From assembly GCF_964019385.1 (NCBI RefSeq), contig NC_088645.1, forward strand, positions 15,484,064 through 15,548,063: 64,000 nucleotides of DNA. The letters run 5' to 3'. Source of the DNA: Sycon ciliatum (taxonomy: Eukaryota > Porifera > Calcarea > Leucosolenida > Sycettidae). Shown here piece after piece: positions 1-9,693 of this stretch. The stretch's first letter is position 1. The number at the start of each line of letters is the position of its first letter. The translations under genes were made by a program, and so were the position numbers. The notes beneath the pieces are model-generated. The model worked only from the letters and a program-made list of their open reading frames with translations, was not told where the DNA came from and did not search any database.

Positions 1-970
1 TGTATACTGGTATAGACCTGTGAACACTGGGATGTATACTGGTATAGACCTGTGAACACTGGACTGTATACTGGTATAGACCTGTGAACACTGGACTGTA
101 TACTGGTAAAGACCTGTGAACACTGGACTGTGTACTGGTATAGACCTGTGAACACTGGACTGTATACTGGTATAGACCTGTGAACACTGGACTGTGTACT
201 GGTATAGACCTGTGAACACTGGACTGTATACTGGTATAGACCTGTGAACACTGGACTGTATACTGGTATAGACCTGTGAACACTGGACTGTGTACTGGTA
301 TAGACCTGTGAACACTGGACTGTATACTGGTATAGACCTGTGAACACTGGACTGTATACTGGTATAGACCTGTGAACACTGGACTGTATACTGGTATAGA
401 CCTGTGAACACTGGACTGTGTACTGGTATAGACCTGTGAACACTGGACTGTATACTGGTATAGACCTGTGAACACTGGACTGTGTACTGGTATAGACCTG
501 TGAACACTGGACTGTATACTGGTATAGACCTGTGAACACTGGACTGTGTACTGGTATAGACCTGTGAACACTGGACTGTATACTGGTATAGACCTGTGAA
601 CACTGGGCTGTATACTGGTATAGACCTGTGAACACTGGACTGTATACTGGTATAGACCTGTGAACACTGGACTGTATACTGGTATAGACCTGTGAACACT
701 GGACTGTGTACTGGTATAGACCTGTGAACACTGGACTGTATACTGGTATAGACCTGTGAACACTGGACTGTATACTGGTATAGACCTGTGAACACTGGGC
801 TGTATACTGGTATAGACCTGTGAACACTGGACTGTATACTGGTATAGACCTGTGAACACTGGGCTGTATACTGGTATAGACCTGTGAACACTGGACTGTA
901 TACTGGTATAGACCTGTGAACACTGGGATGTATACTGGTATAGACCTGTGAACACTGGGATGTGTACTGA
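1..970. repeat. 32-bp tandem minisatellite (about 30 copies)
   Basis: The unit is 32 bp, made of TGTATACTGGTATAGACC followed by TGTGAACACTGGAC, repeated head to tail from the first base to about 970. Variation is confined to a few positions: base 4 of the unit (A or G) and the last two bases (AC, GC or GA). The array begins outside the window. The last unit decays at 957-975. It has no coding potential. Confidence 0.97.
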
Positions 971-975
971 TAGGT

Positions 976-3137
976 ACAATGCATAAACAGACCCGATACT
1001 GCAAAAGCAAAAAAATCGGTCGTGTTTTATTTTCGGTAAATTCGGTGCCAACATTATCACCGAAAATAAAACGCACTGAAAATTCCGGTACTAGTACTAG
1101 TACACTTACCTGGAAAACGGGTTCACCGCAAATTTCCCTCCACCGAACCGCCAATTTTGGAGAATGCCGAAAATATTACACCACCAAAAATTTCTGCGTT
1201 TACAGTATATGGAGCGGCACTGCTGCTGGGGACATGATGATACGAAAGGCCAGAAACTAGTGACAGGTAAACAACACAATATACAATATACCTTAGCTTG
1301 TTGTCCGTGGAAGAGGATGGATTGGCCTCCAGAGTTACTTCAGCATCAGGTAGTATATTGCCTAGCCTGCCAAGACCAGCTATGATAGAATGAATGCTTG
1401 AGGCAGAACAAAGACTTGGTGTACCTAAGTGCACAAACAACCCAGAATAGAGAAGAACATGCGTGCACCCACCCAAGTGCACATGCATGCAATTAATTAT
1501 TCAACTCGCGAACAGAACACTTCATGTTTTGAGGACTGATCAGTGTAGAGAAAAGTTCAAACCTTGCCAGAGTTCTTTCAACTCATCAGTCAGCTACGTG
1601 AAGCCACAACGTAATAATCACGCCACACTACAACTGTGTGTCGGGTTTAGACTGCTTTCAAATTGGTGGTAACTGGCTATAATATGAACATTAAACAGAG
1701 AGTTGTATGGTCAATGTCTCTGTCTCTGTCTCTCTTTCAGTAGTAACAATACAATACGACACACCTCCACCGAAGTATATAGAGAAGATATCCGAGGCAC
1801 CTGACGCTTTCAGCTGACCAGCAGCATCTTGCAGTATACACTCGACCATGCTCTGTTCAAAATCCTTGTCCACAGACCTATCAGCATGCACAAAAGCACA
1901 CAATATTTTCTTTCAATAGTACTCCTATCGTTGGGACGACGGCAGATATGCTCAAAGATGTAGCATACAAGGCTCTGCAAGTCCTCCATATAGGAACAAT
2001 CACCAAGAGGACAAGACACTGAAGACGCCACCATTACACTACTTGGAAGTACAAATACTTCAACCAGATGCGGTGGAATACCTCATCCGCATACTAGCAT
2101 TGGTTCCGATCGTGTAGGGACAAGATAAACATGGACATCCTTTCAGGGTTTTCTTTAAAAAAATTAATAGTATGCGCCGTTAACACAAGGGGCAAGATGT
2201 GTAGAGAGTTCAAATGCTAATGTCATTACTCTGTCAACTGTCAAATCATTTACCAAGAGCTTTTCGACCCATCCGTGCATACATGGGAATGAAGTAAAAC
2301 AAACAAAACAGAACTACCTAATACACTCCAATAGAATGGCGAAAAAGTGAGTTTGAGACCTAATGAAACCTAGCACTTGTTTCGCCATAACGGAGTATGA
2401 GGGAGAGAAACAAAGGGCCTGTTTTGACGACCATAGACACAGCTCTAGCTCAGTACTAACAAGTAATATACATACATACGGTAAAGAGTTTCAGCGCCAT
2501 GTGTTGCTTCCACACTCATTGCACTGGTTTGTGGCTGTGGATGTACAGTGCCGCTAATGTATGATGGTGCGGCAAATCGCACATCGGGGTGATAATGTCG
2601 ACGTGCTCATTGCACAGCTACGGGATGAGAATAGATCGAAAAGCTTTTGGACAACGCTTTGACAGTTGACTCATATTTTGTCACCAAAATCCCTAATCAA
2701 AATGCATGCTTTGCCATCTTTCCTCAAGTTGAACCTGTAGAGCTCATTCATCTTCTAGAGAGCACGCCTGCCTCCAACAGTACACATTTACAGCTACGCA
2801 GAGACAAAGATTTCCAACATGTGGCATGCACACAAAATGTTGACAAGACTCGTGCGTTACGAGTATCCCGCGACCGTAGCACACCTTAAGTTTGAGCGAA
2901 CACGACGGGAAACGTGTATATCTTCAGCACAGATTAAGCAGAGAGTGCAAAAAGTGCTATGGCAACTGGATGTACCTACGACGTTCCCAGGACAACCATC
3001 TGATTTGCACGAACCCTGTGAACGAAGAGCTAAACATGTTTTGGGCGATGTAAGTCCAAGAACGTGAGTAATGTGCTCAAGTCTATGCATCGCTGTCTTA
3101 TGACATAGACCTGAATCTCATTCGTATATTCTACCTA
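976..3137. other. Region without a recognised gene; possible decayed exons
   Basis: No family could be recognised. There is a hairpin with 16-bp arms at 1022-1037 and 1059-1074 (15 of 16 bases paired, built on TTTTATTTTCGGT). A good acceptor-like pyrimidine tract ends at 1740. Open stretches at 2647-2889 and 2819-3064 on the plus strand end at a donor-like GTGAGT (3065), so 2819-3064 might be an exon of an unknown gene. Nothing in these peptides points to a function. Confidence 0.3.
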
Positions 3138-3279
3138 CAGTGCTGCTCAATGAAATCCAGTCGCGTCACTCAAGTACACGCCGGGCGTTGCGCAGCCCTA
3201 CCTGTGAACACTGGGCTGCGAAATTGTGCAAGTCGCAAACTTGAGTGACGCTGTGACTGGATTTCATTGAGCAGCACTG
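3138..3279. mobile_element. Tc1/mariner-type MITE (TA duplication)
   Basis: This is a 142-bp element with inverted ends of about 38 bp starting CAGTGCTGCTCAATGAAATC; the two arms differ by a 3-bp indel and a few bases. It is flanked by TA at 3136-3137 and 3280-3281, the target preference of Tc1/mariner elements. The loop contains a second hairpin (GCAGCCC/GGGCTGC) enclosing a 19-bp sequence identical to the minisatellite at the start of the window. No coding capacity. Confidence 0.8.
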
Positions 3280-3523
3280 TATGTGTGAATGAGCTCAGTA
3301 CTGATAAACAAGGACTGCCATATCCTGTGATGCTCACAAATTCCACAAGAAAAAAGCAAGAAACAAGCCCAAGACTCATCACCGCAGCACCTACCTGACA
3401 TATTTGTTGAAGTTGCAGTATGAACAAAGCTGACGACAGAATGGCCACTGAAATGATAGAAACACATTCATGATTTTCAGAAGTTATTTGCATGAATTAT
3501 TGTTTGAACAACATTAATATTCA

Positions 3524-5300
3524 ATGTGTTGGTCACTGAATACCACTGCTGACGTACGTAAAATAAATTCTGAGATCCTCTACATGTACAGGCAGGATAT
3601 AATAAAATTTAATACGTTATTGAATGGAAACCAGGATTCACAACTACCCAATGATGCAGAGTCCATTCAGATACGACGACGTAACCACGCTCATCGGAAA
3701 TGGCTGCAATCTAAGTGCCAGACTGATTACGATGCGTTTAAAGAAGCCAGGCGTATCGTGACTCGTATGAACCGTGAATTGAAGACGAATTTTTTTCAGT
3801 CTAAGTTCACCAGTGTTCAAGGTAATCCCAGGAAAACGTGGAAGGTTTTGAACGAGTTATCCGGAAGACAACGTGTTCAATCCGTTCCACAATGCTCTGC
3901 AAGCAACATTGGGTGTGTATTTGCTGATGTTGTCAGTGATCAACAACGAGCACCTGAACTGTGTCTTCCACAGGGCCCAGTGGGACCTAAGGGTTTTACA
4001 TCCTTCAGTTCGGTGTCAATAGGTTGTGTGCGTAAACTGTTGGGTTCCTTGGACACCAGCAAAGCGACAGGCAGTGATGGAATACCCGCATTTCTTCTGA
4101 AGTCCTGCGCTGATTTGCTAGCTCCCTCCTTAACATTGATATTTAATGCATCTCTTGCTGTTGGTTCTGTGCCGGACGGCATGAAGTTGGCACATGTCAC
4201 GCCGGTATTCAAGGCTGGAAATCCTCAAGATCAGGGAAATTATCGCCCTGTGGCTCTCCTGCCAATTGTGTCGAAGCTGTTAGAACGAATTGTCCATAGA
4301 CAACTATCCTCATTTCTAGACAAGGAGAATTTGTACCCTCCCTGTCAGTTTGGCTTTAGACCTCAACATTCAACGGAAGACGCTCTAGTTTTCGTCACGG
4401 ACACGTTTGTTCGCGCTCGCGATGCCGGACAAATTACTGGTGCTGTGCTCGTGGATATGTCCAAAGCATTTGACAAGGTCAGGCACCAAGTGCTCATTAA
4501 TGATTTGTTTGAGCTTGGCATATCTGGTTCAGCATTAGTTTGGTTTGCCGACTATTTGTCCAATCGTCGCCAAATAGTGCACATTGCTGAGAACTATAGC
4601 CCTCCTTTCCCCTGCATGTGTGGCGTTCCCCAGGGCTCTGTTCTTGGTCCGCTGCTTTTTGTACTCTATGTTCGTTCGATCCAGTCCATTGTCTCCGAGT
4701 TTTGTGTGAAAGTTATTCAATTTGCTGACGATATTCTATTGTATGTTTGCGGTACGCAGAAGAATGCGCTTAGCAACTCCCTGTCTGCAGCTGTCTCAGC
4801 CATTAGTACCTGGCTGTCAAACCGCAATTTAATTATAAATGCCCGGAAGACACAAGTGCTCTTCCTGTCTACGCCACATATTACTGACCACCAATTTGCA
4901 GTCTACTGTCATGGAGTGCAGCTCAAGCAAGTGACATGTGCAAAGTACCTTGGAATACATTTGGACCAGGATCTTTCTTGGAGGACTCAAGTTGATTCTA
5001 TGGTCACCAAACTTGCCAGTAAAATTGGTATTCTGTTCCGAAATCGACACAATATTCCGCTGACTTGCCGAGAAACCTTTGTAAAGTGCCTAGTGTTGCC
5101 AGATTTTCTATATGCATCAAATTGTTTTTCTGCTGGCCTTTCCTTAACCCAGTTAGGTAGGCTTGAACGAATGCTAAAGCGAGCTTTGCGTTCAGTGTAC
5201 GATACTGGTTTTTGTAGCCCATCAAGCCCTTTATTTGCGAGACTTGGTCTAGATCGTTTGGCATCCATGTATTGCAAGAAATTACTGTATCTGACGTGGC
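3524..5300 (+). pseudogene. Non-LTR retrotransposon reverse transcriptase, 5' and central part (interrupted)
   Basis: A CR1/L2/Jockey-like reverse transcriptase. In the first 592 residues the linker before the RT domain is at about 50-110. The RT blocks are RPVALLPIVSKLLERIV (241-257), GFRPQHSTEDAL (277-288), catalytic motif A with D311 (VDMSKAFD), motif B GVPQGSVLGP (367-376), and motif C FADDILLY with D402/D403. A thumb-type KYLGIHLD block follows (474-481). No endonuclease domain precedes it, so the copy is probably 5' truncated; the ATG at 3524 is simply the first in frame. The frame is open until it runs into a DNA transposon at 5301, where eight foreign residues and a stop follow. The continuation is at 9207-9239 and 9479-9693. 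Confidence 0.92.
5296..5300. other. Target-site duplication, left copy (GTGGC)
   Basis: GTGGC immediately precedes the transposon terminus CACTGCTG and is repeated exactly at 9202-9206 after the other end. Five-base GC-rich duplications are characteristic of RAG/Transib-type transposition. Confidence 0.9.
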
Positions 5301-5325
5301 CACTGCTGATTTCATGTGGCCACTG
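5301..5325. repeat. Left terminal repeat of RAG1-like transposon (short spacer)
   Basis: The terminal octamer CACTGCTG (5301-5308) is followed by a 7-bp spacer (5309-5315) and the box GTGGCCACTG (5316-5325). This is the end nearest the stop codon of the RAG1-like gene. The same box also occurs at 5296-5305, formed by the target duplication plus the first five bases of the element. Confidence 0.75.
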
Positions 5326-5577
5326 AGCAAGATGGCGGAAATTTCGTCACGTGCATGAAACATGACCATCACCATGGTAGTTTCCGACAGCGTCACGACG
5401 CTGACACAGTGAGATGTAGAAAATAAGAAAAAATCTGTGACCTACCAAAACAAAAGTGCAAAGATCATAGCCGGGTTCATCATGCTACACTTACCAGACT
5501 AGACTGTAGTACGAACTCGGAGGAAGACCAAAATAATGTTTGTAGCTGCTGGATGCGATCGGAAGAAGGAGGCTCCG

Positions 5578-8500
5578 TCACTCCTCTCGATCTTCATTGC
5601 ATGCGGAGCTGCTAGAATCGTAGTGCTTTCTCTTTCGACTCTCGGGGAAGAGAGGTACCTGGCGGGGGAGTGTAGACGACAAGTGTTGCTTCACCGTCGT
5701 GCGGAGACGCTGCAATTCATTCACGATACCCTCGTGGCGATGCTGGAGTGAATTGAACTCGTGGTGGATACTCTCGCCACCCTGCTCGGCGAGGAGTCCC
5801 ATACCAACGCCGAACTCTTTCACAGCGCCTGGCAAATGTGCCTCCAGGAGATGCAGTTTGGGCGTGATGTTGCCGAGCCGCCTGGCCACCACCTCACGTC
5901 TTGCTGTTGCCATGAACGTGGACACATCCGACTGGAACTCGGTCACGTCACCAGGCGACATCCGCAAGCACGACGAATATCTCCGCCTGCAAGCAGCAAA
6001 TTGCTGGAACAGGGCCATGTACCGCTCCTGGATCATTTGAGCTGCCGCGATGAGCTCCTGTGTAGAATTTCTACATGGCTCACCAATGACTGAGGAAGGT
6101 GCCGATGTGAGGTCGTGTAGCACAGCTGGCTGGAGGGCATGATGCACATGGTTGCCTACGAAAGCTCGACTGTGGTAGCGTTGTCGGCAGATGTGGTGCC
6201 GTTGAAGAATGATCTCCAAGGAGGACTCGCATGGGCCAGACATCTTCTTTCCGCCTTTATCTATCTCCTCTTTCAACTTCCGGATGTCGGCCTCCAGCAT
6301 TGCTGTAGCTTGTGCCTGCTGTGCGCACTGCACCTGGATCGCACCTGCGGCCGCTTGTAGCTGTGCTTGCGATAGCATGTGGCCATGCAGGGCAAGCCAG
6401 TCCAGCTGGTTCTTGAGACCAGTGGCTGCGTTCTGCGCAGTACGCAGCTCAACTTCCTTGCCACGATATCGCTGGTGAGCAGCAACGACTGCGCAGAACT
6501 CGTTGCTGTCAGTATTAACGGTGGGGCTAGACGCTGCAGCAAGTGACACATCTAAAGCCTGGCAGTCCTTCACCATGGCTTCGAAACCCCACTGGAATAT
6601 GCCCAAGTCCAAATGAAGCACGGGAATAACAGCGTTGCAGATCTCAATGGGCAGGATTACTGGCCGAATACAATTGTCGTATTTCTTGGCATCAACGAGG
6701 TGACCACCTGCTGCTGAGAAGCTACTATACTTCTCACTGAGTGAGGCGAGCGAGCGGCGATCTACAGAGGTGCCAGTGCCGAGCTGCATATCTGCCTTTG
6801 TGATGGTGCAGTGCAGACAGGGATGTACAGCACTGGACCCTGATAGTCCATATTGCACGGTCTGAAATTCGTAGTCACCATACAGCAACACTCTGACAGT
6901 CTTGCCCTGCCACGATGTTGTCTGCAATAGCTTCACTTGCTCGACGAATGGGTGCAGTGCTGTGGTTAGGTTTGCTGGACTGTCCTTTGCAGCGAAGACC
7001 AGGAATGGCACAATATTCCTGATGGCATTTGCCTTCTTCACGTTAACAATTTGGAAGGACATCTTGAAGGAGTCACCACCGTGGTCTCCTCCAACCTTGA
7101 CCCAGACTTCGTCTGCTGGAATAGCACCCTCGTGCCAGTGCAGTTGCTGTGTTGCCTGCAGTTCGTCTAGGTACGAGTGGACTGTGCCAACAAGATCTGG
7201 AAGCATCACGACTGGCCTTGCTACCACAGTACCAGTCTTGTTCACGAAAGGAACATTCTCGGCCACTATATCAAACCGCAGCTGATCATGTAGCTGCTGA
7301 CGCATTGCACGCTCCGACTCTAAGCGGACACCATAGTCTTTCATCCACACTCTCAGCTTTCGCAGCTGGTTCCAGGGCATGTGTAAGTCAGCCTTCAAGG
7401 CGAGTGTGCTGCCAGTGCCTGGTGTCTTAGCTATAATGCCGGCAGCATTGAGGAGTGCATCACGCTCCTCCTTCTCCATATGACTAATGCTAGCAGCTTG
7501 CTGAGCAATCACGCCTTCACTGCTCCCACACACTAGTGTGTGTGTCTGTTTCAGCTCAGCACTACGGCGACGTACTGTTCTGGCCGAAGCATCCTGTGAA
7601 GGAACTGTGGCTACTGTAGTTCGCTTCCAAGTTTGCGACGGACCCCTCCCACGCAATTCCAGCATTCCATTATCGGCTTTTGTTTTGACAAGGTGCCCTG
7701 TGAGCACATCTGACATACTTCCTCTCAACTTTGTAGGTGATGCATTCAGTATGTCTCCAACCTGTGTGGCCTTTGTCACTGTGTGCTTTTGTGTATTGTT
7801 ACATGTTTGGACATGCGGTCGAAGCTGAGACAGGGGCATGACTTCTGAACAGCCATTAAATGCGTCTGCATAATTGTCACAATGTATACATATTTCCGCC
7901 AATACACTCTGACAGCAAACAGATGGCAACACAAGCTGCGAAGCAGACATTGCAGATCTGCACACAGGACAACTTGCTTTAATCCCAAGCCAATGCCAAA
8001 TGCAATCTGTGCAGAAAGAGTGCTGGCAACACTTGGCTTCCACTGCTTTGTTGATGATATGTTTGCATATGCTGCAAGTTATTGCAGATAATTGCTGTAT
8101 GAATCGGCTTGGACTTAGTTCTTGCCCAGTGCTGTAATTCGGCGTAGCGACAGCAATCAGCTGCTCCTTTGTTATATCTTGACCGGCATTTTCCTTTTGA
8201 GCAGCTTGTGACTGTGTGTGTGTGCATGTATGATCAGGGTCTTTCTGGCTTGCTGTGGTGCTATGGGTGCCAATACTGTCATGTGCACATTGCCCTGGCC
8301 GCGGAGTTGCAGAGGCCGATTCTGAACGGCTCTGTGGTTGTTTGCGCACCACGTCTTTCCTTTTCGGCCGGCCAGGTTTCTTACTTTCACTAACAGTGGC
8401 ACATGTCTGGCATGTCTTAATGTCTTCATCAACGTAATCATGCGGATGCCATTGAACAGGGCTACCACAGCCTCCGCCACAACGCTCATACTCAGAGCTG

Positions 8501-8718
8501 TTCACATGGCTCAAGCACCTGCATACTGTTTTGTAGCACAGGCTACACATTCGTTTGGGGTGCACATCCAGCTGGTCATTTCCCACATGCACACCAAAGG
8601 CTTTCTGGATGCCACTAGCATGGCTATCCACTGCGTAGCTCGTACTTTGTTTCGCCTTAGACAGCTTCACGCCACCTATACGGCATAGCAGGGATAGTGA
8701 CTGTGCATGACCTGCCAT
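5578..8718 (-). CDS. RAG1L: RAG1-like recombinase/transposase (1046 aa)
   Basis: Predicted DDE transposase related to the V(D)J recombinase subunit RAG1. The N-terminal zinc region has CSLC (58-61), WHPH (90-93) and CQTC (103-106), as in the RAG1 N-terminus; the expected CxxC near residue 12 reads CRIGG, so one ligand is missing. A C3HC4 RING finger uses C215, C218, C230, H233, C236, C239, C250 and C253, followed by a C277/C280/C290/H302/C306 finger. In the core, D545 (GGDHGGDSF), D704 (LHLDLG) and E982 (EQGGES) align with the RAG1 catalytic triad; CLHC (634-637) and H956/H961 match the core zinc site, with E982 21 residues after H961 (20 in RAG1). A coiled-coil-like insert lies at about 780-825 and a basic SRKRK patch near the C-terminus. 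The ATG has A at -3 and G at +4. Single exon, no internal stop. Other RNase H-fold transposase families share the ESIH-like motif, but the N-terminal zinc module favours RAG1. Confidence 0.85.
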   Translation of the reverse strand: MAGHAQSLSLLCRIGGVKLSKAKQSTSYAVDSHASGIQKAFGVHVGNDQLDVHPKRMCSLCYKTVCRCLSHVNSSEYERCGGGCGSPVQWHPHDYVDEDIKTCQTCATVSESKKPGRPKRKDVVRKQPQSRSESASATPRPGQCAHDSIGTHSTTASQKDPDHTCTHTQSQAAQKENAGQDITKEQLIAVATPNYSTGQELSPSRFIQQLSAITCSICKHIINKAVEAKCCQHSFCTDCIWHWLGIKASCPVCRSAMSASQLVLPSVCCQSVLAEICIHCDNYADAFNGCSEVMPLSQLRPHVQTCNNTQKHTVTKATQVGDILNASPTKLRGSMSDVLTGHLVKTKADNGMLELRGRGPSQTWKRTTVATVPSQDASARTVRRRSAELKQTHTLVCGSSEGVIAQQAASISHMEKEERDALLNAAGIIAKTPGTGSTLALKADLHMPWNQLRKLRVWMKDYGVRLESERAMRQQLHDQLRFDIVAENVPFVNKTGTVVARPVVMLPDLVGTVHSYLDELQATQQLHWHEGAIPADEVWVKVGGDHGGDSFKMSFQIVNVKKANAIRNIVPFLVFAAKDSPANLTTALHPFVEQVKLLQTTSWQGKTVRVLLYGDYEFQTVQYGLSGSSAVHPCLHCTITKADMQLGTGTSVDRRSLASLSEKYSSFSAAGGHLVDAKKYDNCIRPVILPIEICNAVIPVLHLDLGIFQWGFEAMVKDCQALDVSLAAASSPTVNTDSNEFCAVVAAHQRYRGKEVELRTAQNAATGLKNQLDWLALHGHMLSQAQLQAAAGAIQVQCAQQAQATAMLEADIRKLKEEIDKGGKKMSGPCESSLEIILQRHHICRQRYHSRAFVGNHVHHALQPAVLHDLTSAPSSVIGEPCRNSTQELIAAAQMIQERYMALFQQFAACRRRYSSCLRMSPGDVTEFQSDVSTFMATARREVVARRLGNITPKLHLLEAHLPGAVKEFGVGMGLLAEQGGESIHHEFNSLQHRHEGIVNELQRLRTTVKQHLSSTLPRQVPLFPESRKRKHYDSSSSACNEDREE

Positions 8719-9201
8719 TTTTTAGCAGAACCACTACCCAAGTACGTCCATCAGTTTCCGGAATTCGCCATCGGATTGAAAAGAAACCAAAAGAATTTAC
8801 CACCTAAAGGGTCTAGCTTTGACAGGAAAATGAAAACAGGACGCTGAAAAATGGCAAAAGAACGTAGACAGAGCATTCCAATGAGGTACAAAGCGTTCGT
8901 GCAACAGAAGACGAGAAATATTCTCAACAAAACCTTCGTGTCGTTCGAAGAAGAATCGACTGGAGTCGCTGTTTTTTCTTCTCGTGTGAGTGCATCGTTG
9001 CCTTGTCCCTCAGATGTGCTGTATTAGAAGCACTTTCGAGGCACAGAAGTAGCTCAGACACATGGAAATCCGACATGTTCAAGCCTGTCTCGATCGACCG
9101 GTGAGAAGAAATTTGAAATTCTCAGGAGTCGACACAACCACTGAAGGCCGCCTCGTACCCAGGCACCAGTGGCCACGTACGGATCGTTTGGAACAGCAGT
9201 G
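8719..9201 (-). promoter_or_regulatory. 5' flank and right end of RAG1-like transposon (long spacer)
   Basis: This 483-bp noncoding stretch lies upstream of the RAG1-like start codon and must hold its promoter if the element is autonomous; no TATA box or other core element is obvious. Read inward from 9201 it begins CACTGCTG (9201-9194), then a 17-bp spacer, then GTGGCCACTG (9176-9167). Confidence 0.5.
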
Positions 9202-9206
9202 GTGGC
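9202..9206. other. Target-site duplication, right copy (GTGGC)
   Basis: Direct copy of the GTGGC at 5296-5300, abutting the terminal CAGCAGTG. Confidence 0.9.
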
Positions 9207-9239
9207 GCTGTTTGGAAGGCCGCTGTAGTGTCATATTAA
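9207..9239 (+). pseudogene. Reverse transcriptase fragment between two insertions
   Basis: These 33 bases continue the reverse-transcriptase frame from 5300; the joined residues across the site read LTWRCLEGRC, matching the position where related elements have a conserved LxxKCLxG-type segment. It ends in TAA at 9237-9239, the target duplication of the adjacent MITE. Confidence 0.8.
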
Positions 9240-9475
9240 GGGGTCGTCGCAAAAGTTTTTTGTCGTCCCTGAAACGAACATGATTCATTTGGGGGGGAGG
9301 GGGTGCGAGCCAAAATCACAAGTCGACCGACACTGTACATATGACATGTACATGCATGCGATTTTCGTCGTCCAGCATAGCAAGCTGTGTTCGTTTCAGA
9401 GGGAGGGGAGGGGGTCCGAGTACGAAATGAACGATGTTCGTTTCAGGGACGACAGAAAACTTTTGCGACGACCCC
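9240..9475. mobile_element. PIF/Harbinger-type MITE, 236 bp, TAA duplication
   Basis: Inverted repeats of about 50 bp start GGGGTCGTCGCAAAAGTTTT and differ at only a few positions. TAA is present at 9237-9239 and again at 9476-9478, a 3-bp TWA duplication as in PIF/Harbinger elements. Removal of the element and one TAA restores the host frame (residues VILSQMFERL across the junction). The short reading frames inside are by-products of the inverted repeats. Confidence 0.85.
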
Positions 9476-9478
9476 TAA

Positions 9479-9693
9479 GTCAAATGTTCGAGCGTTTAAA
9501 TAATGGTCTTGCAACGCGCAGCCTTGTATCACGCACTCTTAAGTTGCCCATGCTCAGAACTGCCTTTGCCAGTCATGGCGCTTCCTTCCAATGTGCTAAG
9601 CTGTGGAATGATTTGCACCCTCTAGCTCGCTGTGTGGATAACTCCGCCCGTTTTAAGAAACTGTTACCCCAATGCCTTGCTTTTTCACGCTAG
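9479..9693 (+). pseudogene. Reverse transcriptase C-terminus
   Basis: This completes the retrotransposon protein with a typical non-LTR C-terminal block: SRTLKLPMLRT, then AKLWNDLHPLARCVD and FKKLLPQCLAF before the stop at 9693. Summed with 3524-5300 and 9207-9239 the reconstituted frame is 2,025 bases, exactly 675 codons. About 150 bp of 3' untranslated sequence follows, ending in an A-rich tail with repeated AAAATCC at about 9840-9870. Confidence 0.85.

Larger units (their letters stand above)
5301..9201. mobile_element. RAG1-like DNA transposon, 3,901 bp, apparently complete
   Basis: The element starts CACTGCTG at 5301 and ends CAGCAGTG at 9201, a perfect 8-bp inverted terminus, between direct GTGGC copies. 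A second inverted match, GTGGCCACTG, lies at 5316-5325 and, inverted, at 9167-9176. The only gene is the minus-strand RAG1-like ORF at 5578-8718, leaving 277 bp and 483 bp of noncoding flank. Joining the host across one GTGGC restores the reverse-transcriptase frame, which independently confirms both boundaries. CAC-starting ends plus a 5-bp GC-rich duplication match the RAG/Transib superfamily. Perfect duplication and an open target ORF suggest a young insertion. Confidence 0.9.

Noticed and set aside
1-970. CRISPR array
   Set aside because: The repeats are contiguous with no unique spacers, and the DNA is eukaryotic. The same holds for all other tandem arrays here.
5405-5411. CACAGTG, identical to the consensus recombination-signal heptamer, inside the left flank of the RAG1-like transposon
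   Set aside because: No nonamer or partner heptamer lies at a matching place, and the element boundary is fixed elsewhere (5301) by the target duplication and frame restoration. A 7-mer is expected by chance.
5578-8718. Assignment of the long ORF to another RNase H-fold transposase family on the basis of its EQGGESIH motif
   Set aside because: That motif alone is shared more widely, but the N-terminal WHPH region, RING finger, CLHC and HxxxxH spacing, CAC ends and 5-bp GC-rich duplication together fit RAG1/Transib better. Kept as the main alternative.
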